Below the pieces are notes generated by a model, which was not told the origin of the DNA, did no database searches, and saw only the letters and a list, made by a program, of their open reading frames with translations. From assembly GCA_032718475.1 (NCBI GenBank), contig JAUCBJ010008900.1:1-45966 (forward strand): DNA of 45,966 bases, read 5' to 3'. This document shows positions 1 through 12,343 of this stretch, piece after piece (the first letter of the stretch is position 1; the number at the start of each line of letters is the position of its first letter). A program made the position numbers and the translations under genes. This DNA is from Nemertoderma westbladi. Its lineage: Eukaryota; Xenacoelomorpha; Nemertodermatida; Nemertodermatidae.

Positions 1-3000
1 CCCTTATTTAATTATATTTCATTAACTCACTCACAACTGGCTACGTTGTTGTTCTCCCTTATTTAATTATATTTCATTAACTCACTCACAACTGGCTACG
101 TTGTTGTCTCCCTTATTTAATTATATTTCATTAACTCACTCACAACTGGCTACGTTGTTGTCTCCCTTATTTAATTATATTTCATTAACTCACTCACAAC
201 TGGCTACGTTGTTGTCTCCCTTATTTAATTATATTTCATTAACTCACTCACAACTGGCTACGTTGTTGTCTCTCCTTATTTAATTATATTTCATTAACTC
301 ACTCACAACTGGCTACGTTGTTGTCTCCCTTATTTAATTATATTTCATTAACTCACTCACAACTGGCTACGTTGTTGTCTCCCTTATTTAATTATATTTC
401 ATTAACTCACTCACAACTGGCTACGTTGTTGTCTCCCTTATTTAATTATATTTCATTAACTCACTCACAACTGGCTACGTTGTTGTCTCCTCCTTATTTA
501 ATTATATTTCATTAACTCACTCACAACTGGCTACGTTGTTGTCTCCCTTATTTAATTATATTTCATTAACTCACTCACAACTGGCTACGTTGTTGTCTCC
601 CTTATTTAATTATATTTCATTAACTCACTCACAACTGGCTACGTTGTTGTCTCCCTTATTTAATTATATTTCATTAACTCACTCACAACTGGCTACGTTG
701 TTGTCTCTCCTTATTTAATTATATTTCATTAACTCACTCACAACTGGCTACGTTGTTGTCTCCCTTATTTAATTATATTTCATTAACTCACTCACAACTG
801 GCTACGTTGTTGTCTCCCTTATTTAATTATATTTCATTAACTCACTCACAACTGGCTACGTTGTTGTCTCCCTTATTTAATTATATTTCATTAACTCACT
901 CACAACTGGCTACGTTGTTGTCTCCTTATTTAATTATATTTCATTAACTCACTCACAACTGGCTACGTTGTTGTTCTCCCTTATTTAATTATATTTCATT
1001 AACTCACTCACAACTGGCTACGTTGTTGTCTCCCTTATTTAATTATATTTCATTAACTCACTCACAACTGGCTACGTTGTTGTTCTCCTTATTTAATTAT
1101 ATTTCATTAACTCACTCACAACTGGCTACGTTGTTGTCTCCCTTATTTAATTATATTTCATTAACTCACTCACAACTGGCTACGTTGTTGTTCTCCTTAT
1201 TTAATTATATTTCATTAACTCACTCACAACTGGCTACGTTGTTGTCTCCCTTATTTAATTATATTTCATTAACTCACTCACAACTGGCTACGTTGTTGTC
1301 TCCCTTATTTAATTATATTTCATTAACTCACTCACAACTGGCTACGTTGTTGTTCTCCTTATTTAATTATATTTCATTAACTCACTCACAACTGGCTACG
1401 TTGTTGTTCTCCTTATTTAATTATATTTCATTAACTCACTCACAACTGGCTACGTTGTTGTTCTCCTTATTTAATTATATTTCATTAACTCACTCACAAC
1501 TGGCTACGTTGTTGTCTCCCTTATTTAATTATATTTCATTAACTCACTCACAACTGGCTACGTTGTTGTTCTCCCTTATTTAATTATATTTCATTAACTC
1601 ACTCACAACTGGCTACGTTGTTGTTCCCTTATTTAATTATATTTCATTAACTCACTCACAACTGGCTACGTTGTTGTCTCCCTTATTTAATTATATTTCA
1701 TTAACTCACTCACAACTGGCTACGTTGTTGTCTCCCTTATTTAATTATATTTCATTAACTCACTCACAACTGGCTACGTTGTTGTCTCCTTATTTAATTA
1801 TATTTCATTAACTCACTCACAACTGGCTACGTTGTTGTCTCCCTTATTTAATTATATTTCATTAACTCACTCACAACTGGCTACGTTGTTGTCTCCCTTA
1901 TTTAATTATATTTCATTAACTCACTCACAACTGGCTACGTTGTTGTCTCCCTTATTTAATTATATTTCATTAACTCACTCACAACTGGCTACGTTGTTGT
2001 TCTCCTTATTTAATTATATTTCATTAACTCACTCACAACTGGCTACGTTGTTGTCTCCTTATTTAATTATATTTCATTAACTCACTCACAACTGGCTACG
2101 TTGTTGTTCTCCCTTATTTAATTATATTTCATTAACTCACTCACAACTGGCTACGTTGTTGTTCTCCTTATTTAATTATATTTCATTAACTCACTCACAA
2201 CTGGCTACGTTGTTGTTCTCCTTATTTAATTATATTTCATTAACTCACTCACAACTGGCTACGTTGTTGTTCTCCTTATTTAATTATATTTCATTAACTC
2301 ACTCACAACTGGCTACGTTGTTGTCTCCCTTATTTAATTATATTTCATTAACTCACTCACAACTGGCTACGTTGTTGTCTCCCTTAATTATATTTCATTA
2401 ACTCACTCACAACTGGCTACGTTGTTGTCTCCCTTATTTAATTATATTTCATTAACTCACTCACAACTGGCTACGTTGTTGTTCTCCTTATTTAATTATA
2501 TTTCATTAACTCACTCACAACTGGCTACGTTGTTGTCTCCCTTATTTAATTATATTTCATTAACTCACTCACAACTGGCTACGTTGTTGTCTCCCTTATT
2601 TAATTATATTTCATTAACTCACTCACAACTGGCTACGTTGTTGTCTCCCTTATTTAATTATATTTCATTAACTCACTCACAACTGGCTACGTTGTTGTCT
2701 CCCTTATTTAATTATATTTCATTAACTCACTCACAACTGGCTACGTTGTTGTTCTCCTTATTTAATTATATTTCATTAACTCACTCACAACTGGCTACGT
2801 TGTTGTCTCCTTATTTAATTATATTTCATTAACTCACTCACAACTGGCTACGTTGTTGTCTCCCTTATTTAATTATATTTCATTAACTCACTCACAACTG
2901 GCTACGTTGTTGTCTCCCTTATTTAATTATATTTCATTAACTCACTCACAACTGGCTACGTTGTTGTTCTCCTTATTTAATTATATTTCATTAACTCACT

Positions 3001-6000
3001 CACAACTGGCTACGTTGTTGTCTCCCTTATTTAATTATATTTCATTAACTCACTCACAACTGGCTACGTTGTTGTCTCCCTTTAATTATATTTCATTAAC
3101 TCACTCACAACTGGCTACGTTGTTGTTCTCCTTATTTAATTATATTTCATTAACTCACTCACAACTGGCTACGTTGTTGTTCTCCTTATTTAATTATATT
3201 TCATTAACTCACTCACAACTGGCTACGTTGTTGTCTCCTTATTTAATTATATTTCATTAACTCACTCACAACTGGCTACGTTGTTGTTCTCCTTATTTAA
3301 TTATATTTCATTAACTCACTCACAACTGGCTACGTTGTTGTTCTCCTTATTTAATTATATTTCATTAACTCACTCACAACTGGCTACGTTGTTGTTCTCC
3401 TTATTTAATTATATTTCATTAACTCACTCACAACTGGCTACGTTGTTGTTCTCCTTATTTAATTATATTTCATTAACTCACTCACAACTGGCTACGTTGT
3501 TGTCTCCCTTATTTAATTATATTTCATTAACTCACTCACAACTGGCTACGTTGTTGTCTCCTTATTTAATTATATTTCATTAACTCACTCACAACTGGCT
3601 ACGTTGTTGTTCTCCTTATTTAATTATATTTCATTAACTCACTCACAACTGGCTACGTTGTTGTCTCCCTTATTTAATTATATTTCATTAACTCACTCAC
3701 AACTGGCTACGTTGTTGTTCTCCTTATTTAATTATATTTCATTAACTCACTCACAACTGGCTACGTTGTTGTTCTCCTTATTTAATTATATTTCATTAAC
3801 TCACTCACAACTGGCTACGTTGTTGTCTCCCTTATTTAATTATATTTCATTAACTCACTCACAACTGGCTACGTTGTTGTCTCCTTATTTAATTATATTT
3901 CATTAACTCACTCACAACTGGCTACGTTGTTGTTCTCCTTATTTAATTATATTTCATTAACTCACTCACAACTGGCTACGTTGTTGTCTCCCTTATTTAA
4001 TTATATTTCATTAACTCACTCACAACTGGCTACGTTGTTGTTCTCCTTATTTAATTATATTTCATTAACTCACTCACAACTGGCTACGTTGTTGTCTCCC
4101 TTATTTAATTATATTTCATTAACTCACTCACAACTGGCTACGTTGTTGTCTCCCTTATTTAATTATATTTCATTAACTCACTCACAACTGGCTACGTTGT
4201 TGTTCTCCTTATTTAATTATATTTCATTAACTCACTCACAACTGGCTACGTTGTTGTCTCCCTTATTTAATTATATTTCATTAACTCACTCACAACTGGC
4301 TACGTTGTTGTTCTCCTTATTTAATTATATTTCATTAACTCACTCACAACTGGCTACGTTGTTGTCTCCCTTATTTAATTATATTTCATTAACTCACTCA
4401 CAACTGGCTACGTTGTTGTCTCCCTTATTTAATTATATTTCATTAACTCACTCACAACTGGCTACGTTGTTGTCTCCTTATTTAATTATATTTCATTAAC
4501 TCACTCACAACTGGCTACGTTGTTGTCTCCCTTATTTAATTATATTTCATTAACTCACTCACAACTGGCTACGTTGTTGTTCTCCTTATTTAATTATATT
4601 TCATTAACTCACTCACAACTGGCTACGTTGTTGTTCTCCTTATTTAATTATATTTCATTAACTCACTCACAACTGGCTACGTTGTTGTTCTCCTTATTTA
4701 ATTATATTTCATTAACTCACTCACAACTGGCTACGTTGTTGTTCTCCTTATTTAATTATATTTCATTAACTCACTCACAACTGGCTACGTTGTTGTCTCC
4801 CTTATTTAATTATATTTCATTAACTCACTCACAACTGGCTACGTTGTTGTTCTCCTTATTTAATTATATTTCATTAACTCACTCACAACTGGCTACGTTG
4901 TTGTTCTCCTTATTTAATTATATTTCATTAACTCACTCACAACTGGCTACGTTGTTGTCTCCCTTATTTAATTATATTTCATTAACTCACTCACAACTGG
5001 CTACGTTGTTGTTCTCCTTATTTAATTATATTTCATTAACTCACTCACAACTGGCTACGTTGTTGTTCTCCTTATTTAATTATATTTCATTAACTCACTC
5101 ACAACTGGCTACGTTGTTGTCTCCCTTATTTAATTATATTTCATTAACTCACTCACAACTGGCTACGTTGTTGTTCTCCTTATTTAATTATATTTCATTA
5201 ACTCACTCACAACTGGCTACGTTGTTGTCTCCCTTATTTAATTATATTTCATTAACTCACTCACAACTGGCTACGTTGTTGTTCTCCTTATTTAATTATA
5301 TTTCATTAACTCACTCACAACTGGCTACGTTGTTGTCTCCCTTATTTAATTATATTTCATTAACTCACTCACAACTGGCTACGTTGTTGTCTCCCTTATT
5401 TAATTATATTTCATTAACTCACTCACAACTGGCTACGTTGTTGTTCTCCTTATTTAATTATATTTCATTAACTCACTCACAACTGGCTACGTTGTTGTCT
5501 CCCTTATTTAATTATATTTCATTAACTCACTCACAACTGGCTACGTTGTTGTTCTCCTTATTTAATTATATTTCATTAACTCACTCACAACTGGCTACGT
5601 TGTTGTTCTCCTTATTTAATTATATTTCATTAACTCACTCACAACTGGCTACGTTGTTCTTCTCCTTATTTAATTATATTTCATTAACTCACTCACAACT
5701 GGCTACGTTGTTGTCTCCCTTATTTAATTATATTTCATTAACTCACTCACAACTGGCTACGTTGTTGTCTCCCTTATTTAATTATATTTCATTAACTCAC
5801 TCACAACTGGCTACGTTGTTGTTCTCCTTATTTAATTATATTTCATTAACTCACTCACAACTGGCTACGTTGTTGTTCTCCTTATTTAATTATATTTCAT
5901 TAACTCACTCACAACTGGCTACGTTGTTCTTCTCCTTATTTAATTATATTTCATTAACTCACTCACAACTGGCTACGTTGTTGTCTCCCTTATTTAATTA

Positions 6001-6225
6001 TATTTCATTAACTCACTCACAACTGGCTACGTTGTTGTCTCCCTTATTTAATTATATTTCATTAACTCACTCACAACTGGCTACGTTGTTGTTCTCCCTT
6101 ATTTAATTATATTTCATTAACTCACTCACAACTGGCTACGTTGTTGTCTCCCTTATTTAATTATATTTCATTAACTCACTCACAACTGGCTACGTTGTTG
6201 TCTCCCTTAATTATATTTCATTAAC
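1..6225. repeat. 54-bp satellite array 1 (about 115 units)
   Basis: Head-to-tail array of a 54-bp unit, starting before the window and ending at 6225. About 40 bp of the unit is nearly invariant (it includes AACTCACTCACAACTGGCTA). Variation is concentrated at one junction, where TTGT-CTCCC-TTA and TTGTT-CTCC-TTA alternate. Both forms are 54 bp; rarer 53-, 55- and 50-bp forms shift frame. Because 54 is divisible by three, the array makes open frames of up to 528 codons repeating LSPLFNYISLTHSQLAT. These break at every off-length unit, and many start at TTG, so I do not regard them as genes. The array ends on a shortened unit followed directly by a G-rich stretch. Confidence 0.97.
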
Positions 6226-6660
6226 GGTTCGGGGGGGGTCCCGTAAACTGCCACCGCGATCCCATCACGTGGCCATTTTATATACAATCACTTTAAATAA
6301 TATCTTCTCATAAGTATTATAAAGATTTTTTAACATATTAATAATCCTGAATTACGCGGCTTTCTAATGAGATATGAATCATAAAATTAGATTTAAAACA
6401 ACTCGAGTTATTAGCCGATATGTATCCGCCTTCCCTCACAAGAATTGCTATTCCCGGTCCCGTAAACTGCCACCGCAATCCCATTACGTGGCCATTTTAT
6501 ACACAATCTCTTTAAATAATATCTTCTCATAAGTATTATAAAGATTTTTTTACATATCAATAATCCTGAATAACGAGGCTTTCAAATGAACAATTAATCA
6601 TTAATTTCTGTTCATTATAACGCGACTTACAAACGGTTTAAAACCCAACAGTAAGAATAT
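6226..6660. repeat. Two diverged tandem copies of a 219-bp segment
   Basis: After the satellite ends there is a run of eight G (within 6231-6238). A segment beginning GGTCCCGTAAACTGCCACCG starts at 6237 and recurs at 6456, a spacing of 219 bp, with roughly 90% identity by eye over the first 130 bases. The similarity fades before the end of each copy. No coding potential or known family was recognised; it may be a fragment of an older satellite or transposon. Confidence 0.75.
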
Positions 6661-6983
6661 TGTTCTTCAATTCATTATTTTTGCAATTAAATAAATAATT
6701 CAATTGGCCTGGAATGTAACTTCAACCAATGAGAGGCCTAGGATTCCCTTTACAAAGGATGTCTATGGGGACGACAGCTCCTTCAACACATGGAGTATAG
6801 GAGGGCAGCTAAAGCCGAGAATTAATTTAATTAATCGAATTAATCTATTTGTAAACTTATAGTTATTGTTTATATTTATAGGTGAGACTACATTTGAGAA
6901 TCTTACTCAATGCAGCTACTGCAACACACACACTATCAAGGAACGAGTTTCTGGCTGGAAAACGCAACTACTAAACTAAACTA
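6661..6983. other. Unassigned spacer, no gene seen
   Basis: AT-rich stretch between the 219-bp duplication and the 200-bp satellite. It contains an ATTGG/CCAAT pair flanking a short GC-richer patch (about 6703-6750) and a TTAATTAATCGAATTAAT stretch near 6825-6845. Nothing else was recognised. Confidence 0.5.
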
Positions 6984-8355
6984 AAATAAAAAATACCTTA
7001 ATCTCAGTAAAATATCAAAAAACGTTGTGTTTGAACGCCAATATCGCGAGAACTACCAATCACATGTAAAAACGGTTACTGTATTTGTAATCTGCGGTTA
7101 ATTTAACACTAAAAGAAGTATCACAAGATAACTTTTCTCTAAATGTTACAGAAACGGACTGGGAATAGTTATGTCTGCTTTTTCAATAAAAAATACCTTA
7201 AATTTCGTAAAATATCAAAAACCGTTGTGTTTGAACTCAAATATCGTGAGAACTACCAATCACATGTAAAAACGGTTACTGTATTTGGAATCTGCTGTTA
7301 ATTTAACACTAAAAGATGTATCACAAGATAACTTTTCTCTAAATGTTACAGAAACGGACTGGGAATAGTTATGTCTGCTTTTTCAATAAAAAATACCTTA
7401 AATCTCGTAAAATATCAAAAAACGTTGTGTTTGAACCCATATATCGCGAGAACTACAAATCACATGTAAAAACGGTTACTGTATTTGGAATCTGCGGTTA
7501 ATTTAACACTAAAAGAAGTATCACAAGATAACTTTTCTCTAAATGTTACAGAAACGGACTGGGAATAGTTATGTCTGCTTTTTCAATAAAAAATACCTTA
7601 AATTTCGTAAAATATCAAAAACCGTTGTGTTTGAACTCAAATATCGTGAGAACTACCAATCACATGTAAAAACGGTTACTGTATTTGGAATCTGCTGTTA
7701 ATTTAACACTAAAAGATGTATCACAAGATAACTTTTCTCTAAATGTTACAGAAACGGACTGGGAATAGTTATGTCTGCTTTTTCAATAAAAAATACCTTA
7801 AATCTCGTAAAATATCAAAAAACGTTGTGTTTGAACCCATATATCGCGAGAACTACAAATCACATGTAAAAACGGTTACTGTATTTGGAATCTGCGGTTA
7901 ATTTAACACTAAAAGAAGTATCACAAGATAACTTTTCTCTAAATGTTACAGAAACGGACTGGGAATAGTTATGTCTGCTTTTTCAATAAAAAATACCTTA
8001 AATTTCGTAAAATATCAAAAACCGTTGTGTTTGAACTCAAATATCGTGAGAACTACCAATCACATGTAAAAACGGTTACTGTATTTGGAATCTGCTGTTA
8101 ATTTAACACTAAAAGATGTATCACAAGATAACTTTTCTCTAAATGTTACAGAAACGGACTGGGAATAGTTATGTCTGCTTTTTCAATAAAAAATACCTTA
8201 AATCTCGTAAAATATCAAAAAACGTTGTGTTTGAACCCATATATCGCGAGAACTACAAATCATATGTAACAACGGTTACTGTATTTGGAATCTGCTGTTA
8301 ATTTAACACTAAAAGAAGTATCACAAGATAACTTTTCTCTAAATGTTACAGAAAC
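6984..8355. repeat. 200-bp satellite with dimeric (400-bp) higher-order repeat
   Basis: Seven head-to-tail monomers. The marker AAATACCTTA ends at 7000, 7200, 7400, 7600, 7800, 8000 and 8200, so the period is exactly 200 bp. From the second monomer, two types alternate strictly. One reads AATTTCG, TCAAATATCGTGAG, TCTGCTG and GATGTA at diagnostic sites; the other reads AATCTCG, CCCATATATCGCGAG, TCTGCGG and GAAGTA. Dimers at 7201, 7601 and 8001 look identical. The last monomer has extra substitutions and is cut at 8355, where the next satellite starts. No coding potential. Confidence 0.95.
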
Positions 8356-11104
8356 TCAATTTGAAAGTGACATATTGACACATTGACATTTTGGCAAAAT
8401 GACATGTCAAATGTCAATTCGAAAGTGACATTTTGGCAAAATGACATGTCAAAGTGTCAATTTGAAAGTGACATATTGACACATTGACATTTTGGCAAAA
8501 TGACATTTTGGCAAAAATGACATGTCAAAATGTCAATTTGAAAGTGACATTTTGGCAAAATGACATGTCAAAATGTCAATTTGAAAGTGACATTTTGGCA
8601 AAATGACAGGTCAAAATGTCAATTTGAAAGTTACATTTTGGCAAAATGACATGTCAAAGTGTCAATTTGAAAGTGACATATTGACACATTGACATTTTGG
8701 CAAAATGACATTTTGACAAAATGACATTTTGGCAAAATGACATGTCAAAATGTCAATTCGAAAGCGACATTTTGGCAAAATGACATGTCAAAATGTCAAT
8801 TTGAAAGTGACATTTTGGCAAAATGACATGTCAAAATGTCAATTTGAAGTGACATTTTGGCAAAATGACATGTCAAAATGTCAATTTGAAAGCGACATTT
8901 TGGCAAAATGACATGTCAAAATGTCAATTTGAAAGTGACATTTTGGCAAAATGACATGTCAAAATGTCAATTCGAAAGTGACATTTTGGCAAAATGACAT
9001 GTCAAAATGTCAATTTGAAAGTGACATATTGACACATTGACATTTTGGCAAAATGACATGTCAAAATGTCAATTTGAAGTGTCATTTTGGCAAAATGACA
9101 TGTCAAAATGTCAATTTGAAAGTGACATATTGACACATTGACATTTTGGCAAAATGACATGTCAAAATGTCAATTTGAAAGTTACATTTTGGCAAAATGA
9201 CATGTCAAAATGTCAATTTGAAGTGTCATTTTGGCAAAATGACATGTCAAAATGTCAATTTGAAAGTGACATATTGACACATTGACATTTTGGCAAAATG
9301 ACATGTCAAAATGTCAATTTGAAAGTTACATTTTGGCAAAATGACATGTCAAAGTGTCAATTTGAAAGTGACATATTGACAAATTGACATTTTGGCAAAA
9401 TCACATTTTGACAAAATGACATTTTGGCAAAATGACATGTCAAAATGTCAATTCGAAAGCGACATTTTGGCAAAATGACATGTCAAAATGTCAATTTGAA
9501 AGTGACATTTTGGCAAAATGACATGTCAAAATGTCAATTTGAAGTGACATTTTGGCAAAATGACATGTCAAAATGTCAATTTGAAATGACATTTTGACAA
9601 ATTGACATGTCAAATGTCGACTTGAAAATGACATATTGGCAAAATGACGACATGTCAAAATGTAAATTCGAAAGTGACATTTTGGCAAAGTGACATGTCA
9701 AATGTCAACTTGAAAGTGACATTTTGGCAAAATGACATGTCAAAATGTGAATTTGAAAGTGACATTTTGACAAAATGACATGTCAAAATGTCAATTCGAA
9801 AGTGACATTTTGGCAAAATGACATGTCAAAATGTCAATTTGAAAGTGACATTTTTGCAAAATGACATGTCAAAATGTCAACTTGAAAGTGACATTTTGGC
9901 AAAATGACATGTCAAAATGTCAATTTGAAAGTGACATTTTGACAAAATGACATGTCAAAATGTCAATTCGAAAGTGACATTTTGGCAAAATGACATGTCA
10001 AAATGTCAATTTGAAAGTGACATTTTTGCAAAATGACATGTCAAAATGTCAATTCGAAAGTGACATTTTGGCAAAATGACATGTCAAAATGTCAATTTGA
10101 AAGTGACATATTGACACATTGACATTTTGGCAAAATGACATGTCAAAATGTCAATTTGAAAGTTACATTTTGGCAAAATGACATGTCAAAGTGTCAATTT
10201 GAAAGTGACATATTGACACATTGACATTTTGGCAAAATGACATTTTGGCAAAATGACATGTCAAAATGTCAATTTGAAAGTGACATTTTGGCAAAATCAC
10301 ATGTCAAAATGTCAATTTGAAAGTGACATTTTGGCAAAATGACATGTCAAAATGTCAATTCGAAAGTGACATTTTGGCAAAATGACATGCCAAAATGTCA
10401 ATTTGAAAGTGACATTTTGACAAAATGACATATTGGCAAAATGACATGTCAAAATGTCAATTCGAAAGTGACATTTTGGCAAAATGACATGTCAAATGTC
10501 AACTTGAAAGTGACATTTTGGCAAAATGACATTTCAAATGTCAACTTGAAAATGACATTTTGGCAAAATGACATGTCAAAATATCAACTTGAAAGTGACA
10601 TTTTGGCAAAATGACATGTCAAAATGTCAATTCAAAAGTGACGGTTTGGCAAAATGACATGTCAAAATGTCATTCGAAAGTGACATTTTGGCAAAATGAC
10701 ATGTCAAAATGTCAATTCAAAAGTGACATTTTGTCAAAATGACATGTCAAAATGTCAATTTGAAAGTGACATTTTGGCAAAATGACATGTCAAAATGTCA
10801 ATTTGAAACTGACATTTTGGCAAAGTGACATGTCAGGTCAAAATGTCAATTCGAAAGTGACATTTTGGCAAAATTACATGTCAAAATGTCAATTTGAAAC
10901 TGAAATTTTGGCAAAATGACATGTCAAAATGTCAATTCGAAAGTGACATTTTGGCAAAATGACATGTCAAATGTCAATTTGAAAGTGACATTTTGGCAAA
11001 ATGAATGTCAAAATGTCTATTTGAAAGTGACATTTTGGCATAATGACATGTCAAAATGTCAATTTGATAGTGACATTTTGGTAAAATGACATGTCAAAAT
11101 GTCA
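8356..11104. repeat. 43-bp palindrome-rich satellite (about 64 units)
   Basis: Array of a roughly 43-bp unit combining ATTTTGGCAAAAT, the perfect 10-bp palindrome TGACATGTCA, AAAATGTCAATTTGAAAG and GACATTTT. Most units carry the palindrome, and flanking GACATTTTG/CAAAATGTC arms allow larger cruciforms. Variants include insertions with ATATTGACACATTGAC, single-base changes and dropped bases. Divergence is higher than in the 54- and 200-bp arrays, increasingly so to the right. A 65-codon minus-strand frame at 9491-9688 is only a repeat shadow. Confidence 0.95.
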
Positions 11105-11512
11105 ATAACCAATACCAATAACCAATATCGATAACCAATAACCAATATCAATAACCAATACCAATAACCAATATCGATAACCAATAACCAATATCAATAA
11201 CCAATACCAATAACCAATATCGATAACCAATAACCAATATCAATAACCAATATCAATAACCAATATCGATACCAATACCAATAACCAATATCAATAACCA
11301 CTAACCAATAATCAATATCAATAAACAATATCAATAACCAATATCAATAACCAATATCAATGCCAATAACTAATATCAATAACCAATAATCAATATCAAT
11401 AACCAATCTCTATAACCAATATCGATACCAATAATCAATATCAATAACCACTAACCAATAATCAATATCAATTACCAATATCGATAACCAATAACCAATA
11501 TCAATAACCAAT
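11105..11512. repeat. CAATAAC/CAATATC simple-derived satellite
   Basis: Degenerate array of AATAACC, CAATACC, CAATATC and TATCGATA words. A 46-bp higher-order unit is visible three times (TATCG at 11126, 11172 and 11218) and then decays into irregular AATCAATATC and CTAACC variants. It abuts the 43-bp satellite directly, sharing the bases GTCAATAACC at the join. Confidence 0.9.
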
Positions 11513-12343
11513 TTCATCCACGTCAACCAAAGTTACAGGCCGCCAAAGTTTTCATTATTTTCAGAGTACACTACTGGTTTCTAAGCCACGCTCAGTCAGT
11601 AATCATCATGTCATTTTAGTAACGAAGAACTCTCATTCGTTCAAACGCTACCATTAGTTCAATGGTGGGGAGAAAGTTAGTATTTAAAATGCAAAATAAA
11701 CATAGAAAACTTGATCCTCAAGAGTAGCTAAAAAAAAAAAGTTGTACGCAAAATTCAATCTAGTTCCCGAATCTGTCACTTTCGCGCGATCAAACCCAAA
11801 ACTTTTCGAAATAATGTACAGGCAAAAATTCTGTGAAAAAGACAAACCATTATTCCCCTTCACTTAATGTTAAATCTATAATGGTTGAAGCTATTTTCCC
11901 TTTGTCTCCACAGAAACAGCGAATCAGAAGCTTTGTTGACATCCCAACCAACTCATCTTGCTAAACCCGGCTTTTTACAAAAAAATATCGCCTTTTAAGC
12001 TAGTTTTTATGCAAAAACTCCTATTATACTATCAAAAATTATATTCAAAATATATACATCTTATGGAATGCAACATGACGAGTCTCGTGGTATATTTACT
12101 TTTTCAAGAGATACTTAAATAAGCCCAATCCAACGTCATGTTCCTGTGTTTTCACTCTACATATCCATTCAAGATGGCGTCCATTCAAGGCAATATCCAA
12201 TCTAATTATGCTAATGAGTTCTTTACCATAGTCACTGCGTACAGGCGCATTGCATTGTTACCTTGCTAGCCATAGCCATCCATTATTATTACATTGACAC
12301 AACGTTCTTTAATACAACCACAGAGTTCATAGAGAGTTCACAG
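11513..12343. other. Unique-looking spacer, no gene seen
   Basis: About 830 bp of non-repetitive sequence between satellites. No open frame of note, no splice-flanked exon and no RNA gene was recognised on either strand. Its right edge, ACAACTAGCTACG, resembles the 54-bp unit (ACAACTGGCTACG), so array 2 begins on a partial, diverged unit. Confidence 0.5.

Noticed and set aside
4520-6106. 528-codon open frame of LSPLFNYISLTHSQLAT repeats
   Set aside because: It is the 54-bp satellite read in a frame without stops. Other parts of the array shift frame at every 50-, 53- or 55-bp unit, the start is a TTG, and no flanking gene signals exist.
8356-11104. CRISPR-like array
   Set aside because: Units are contiguous and diverged, without unique spacers between constant repeats, and the context is animal satellite DNA.
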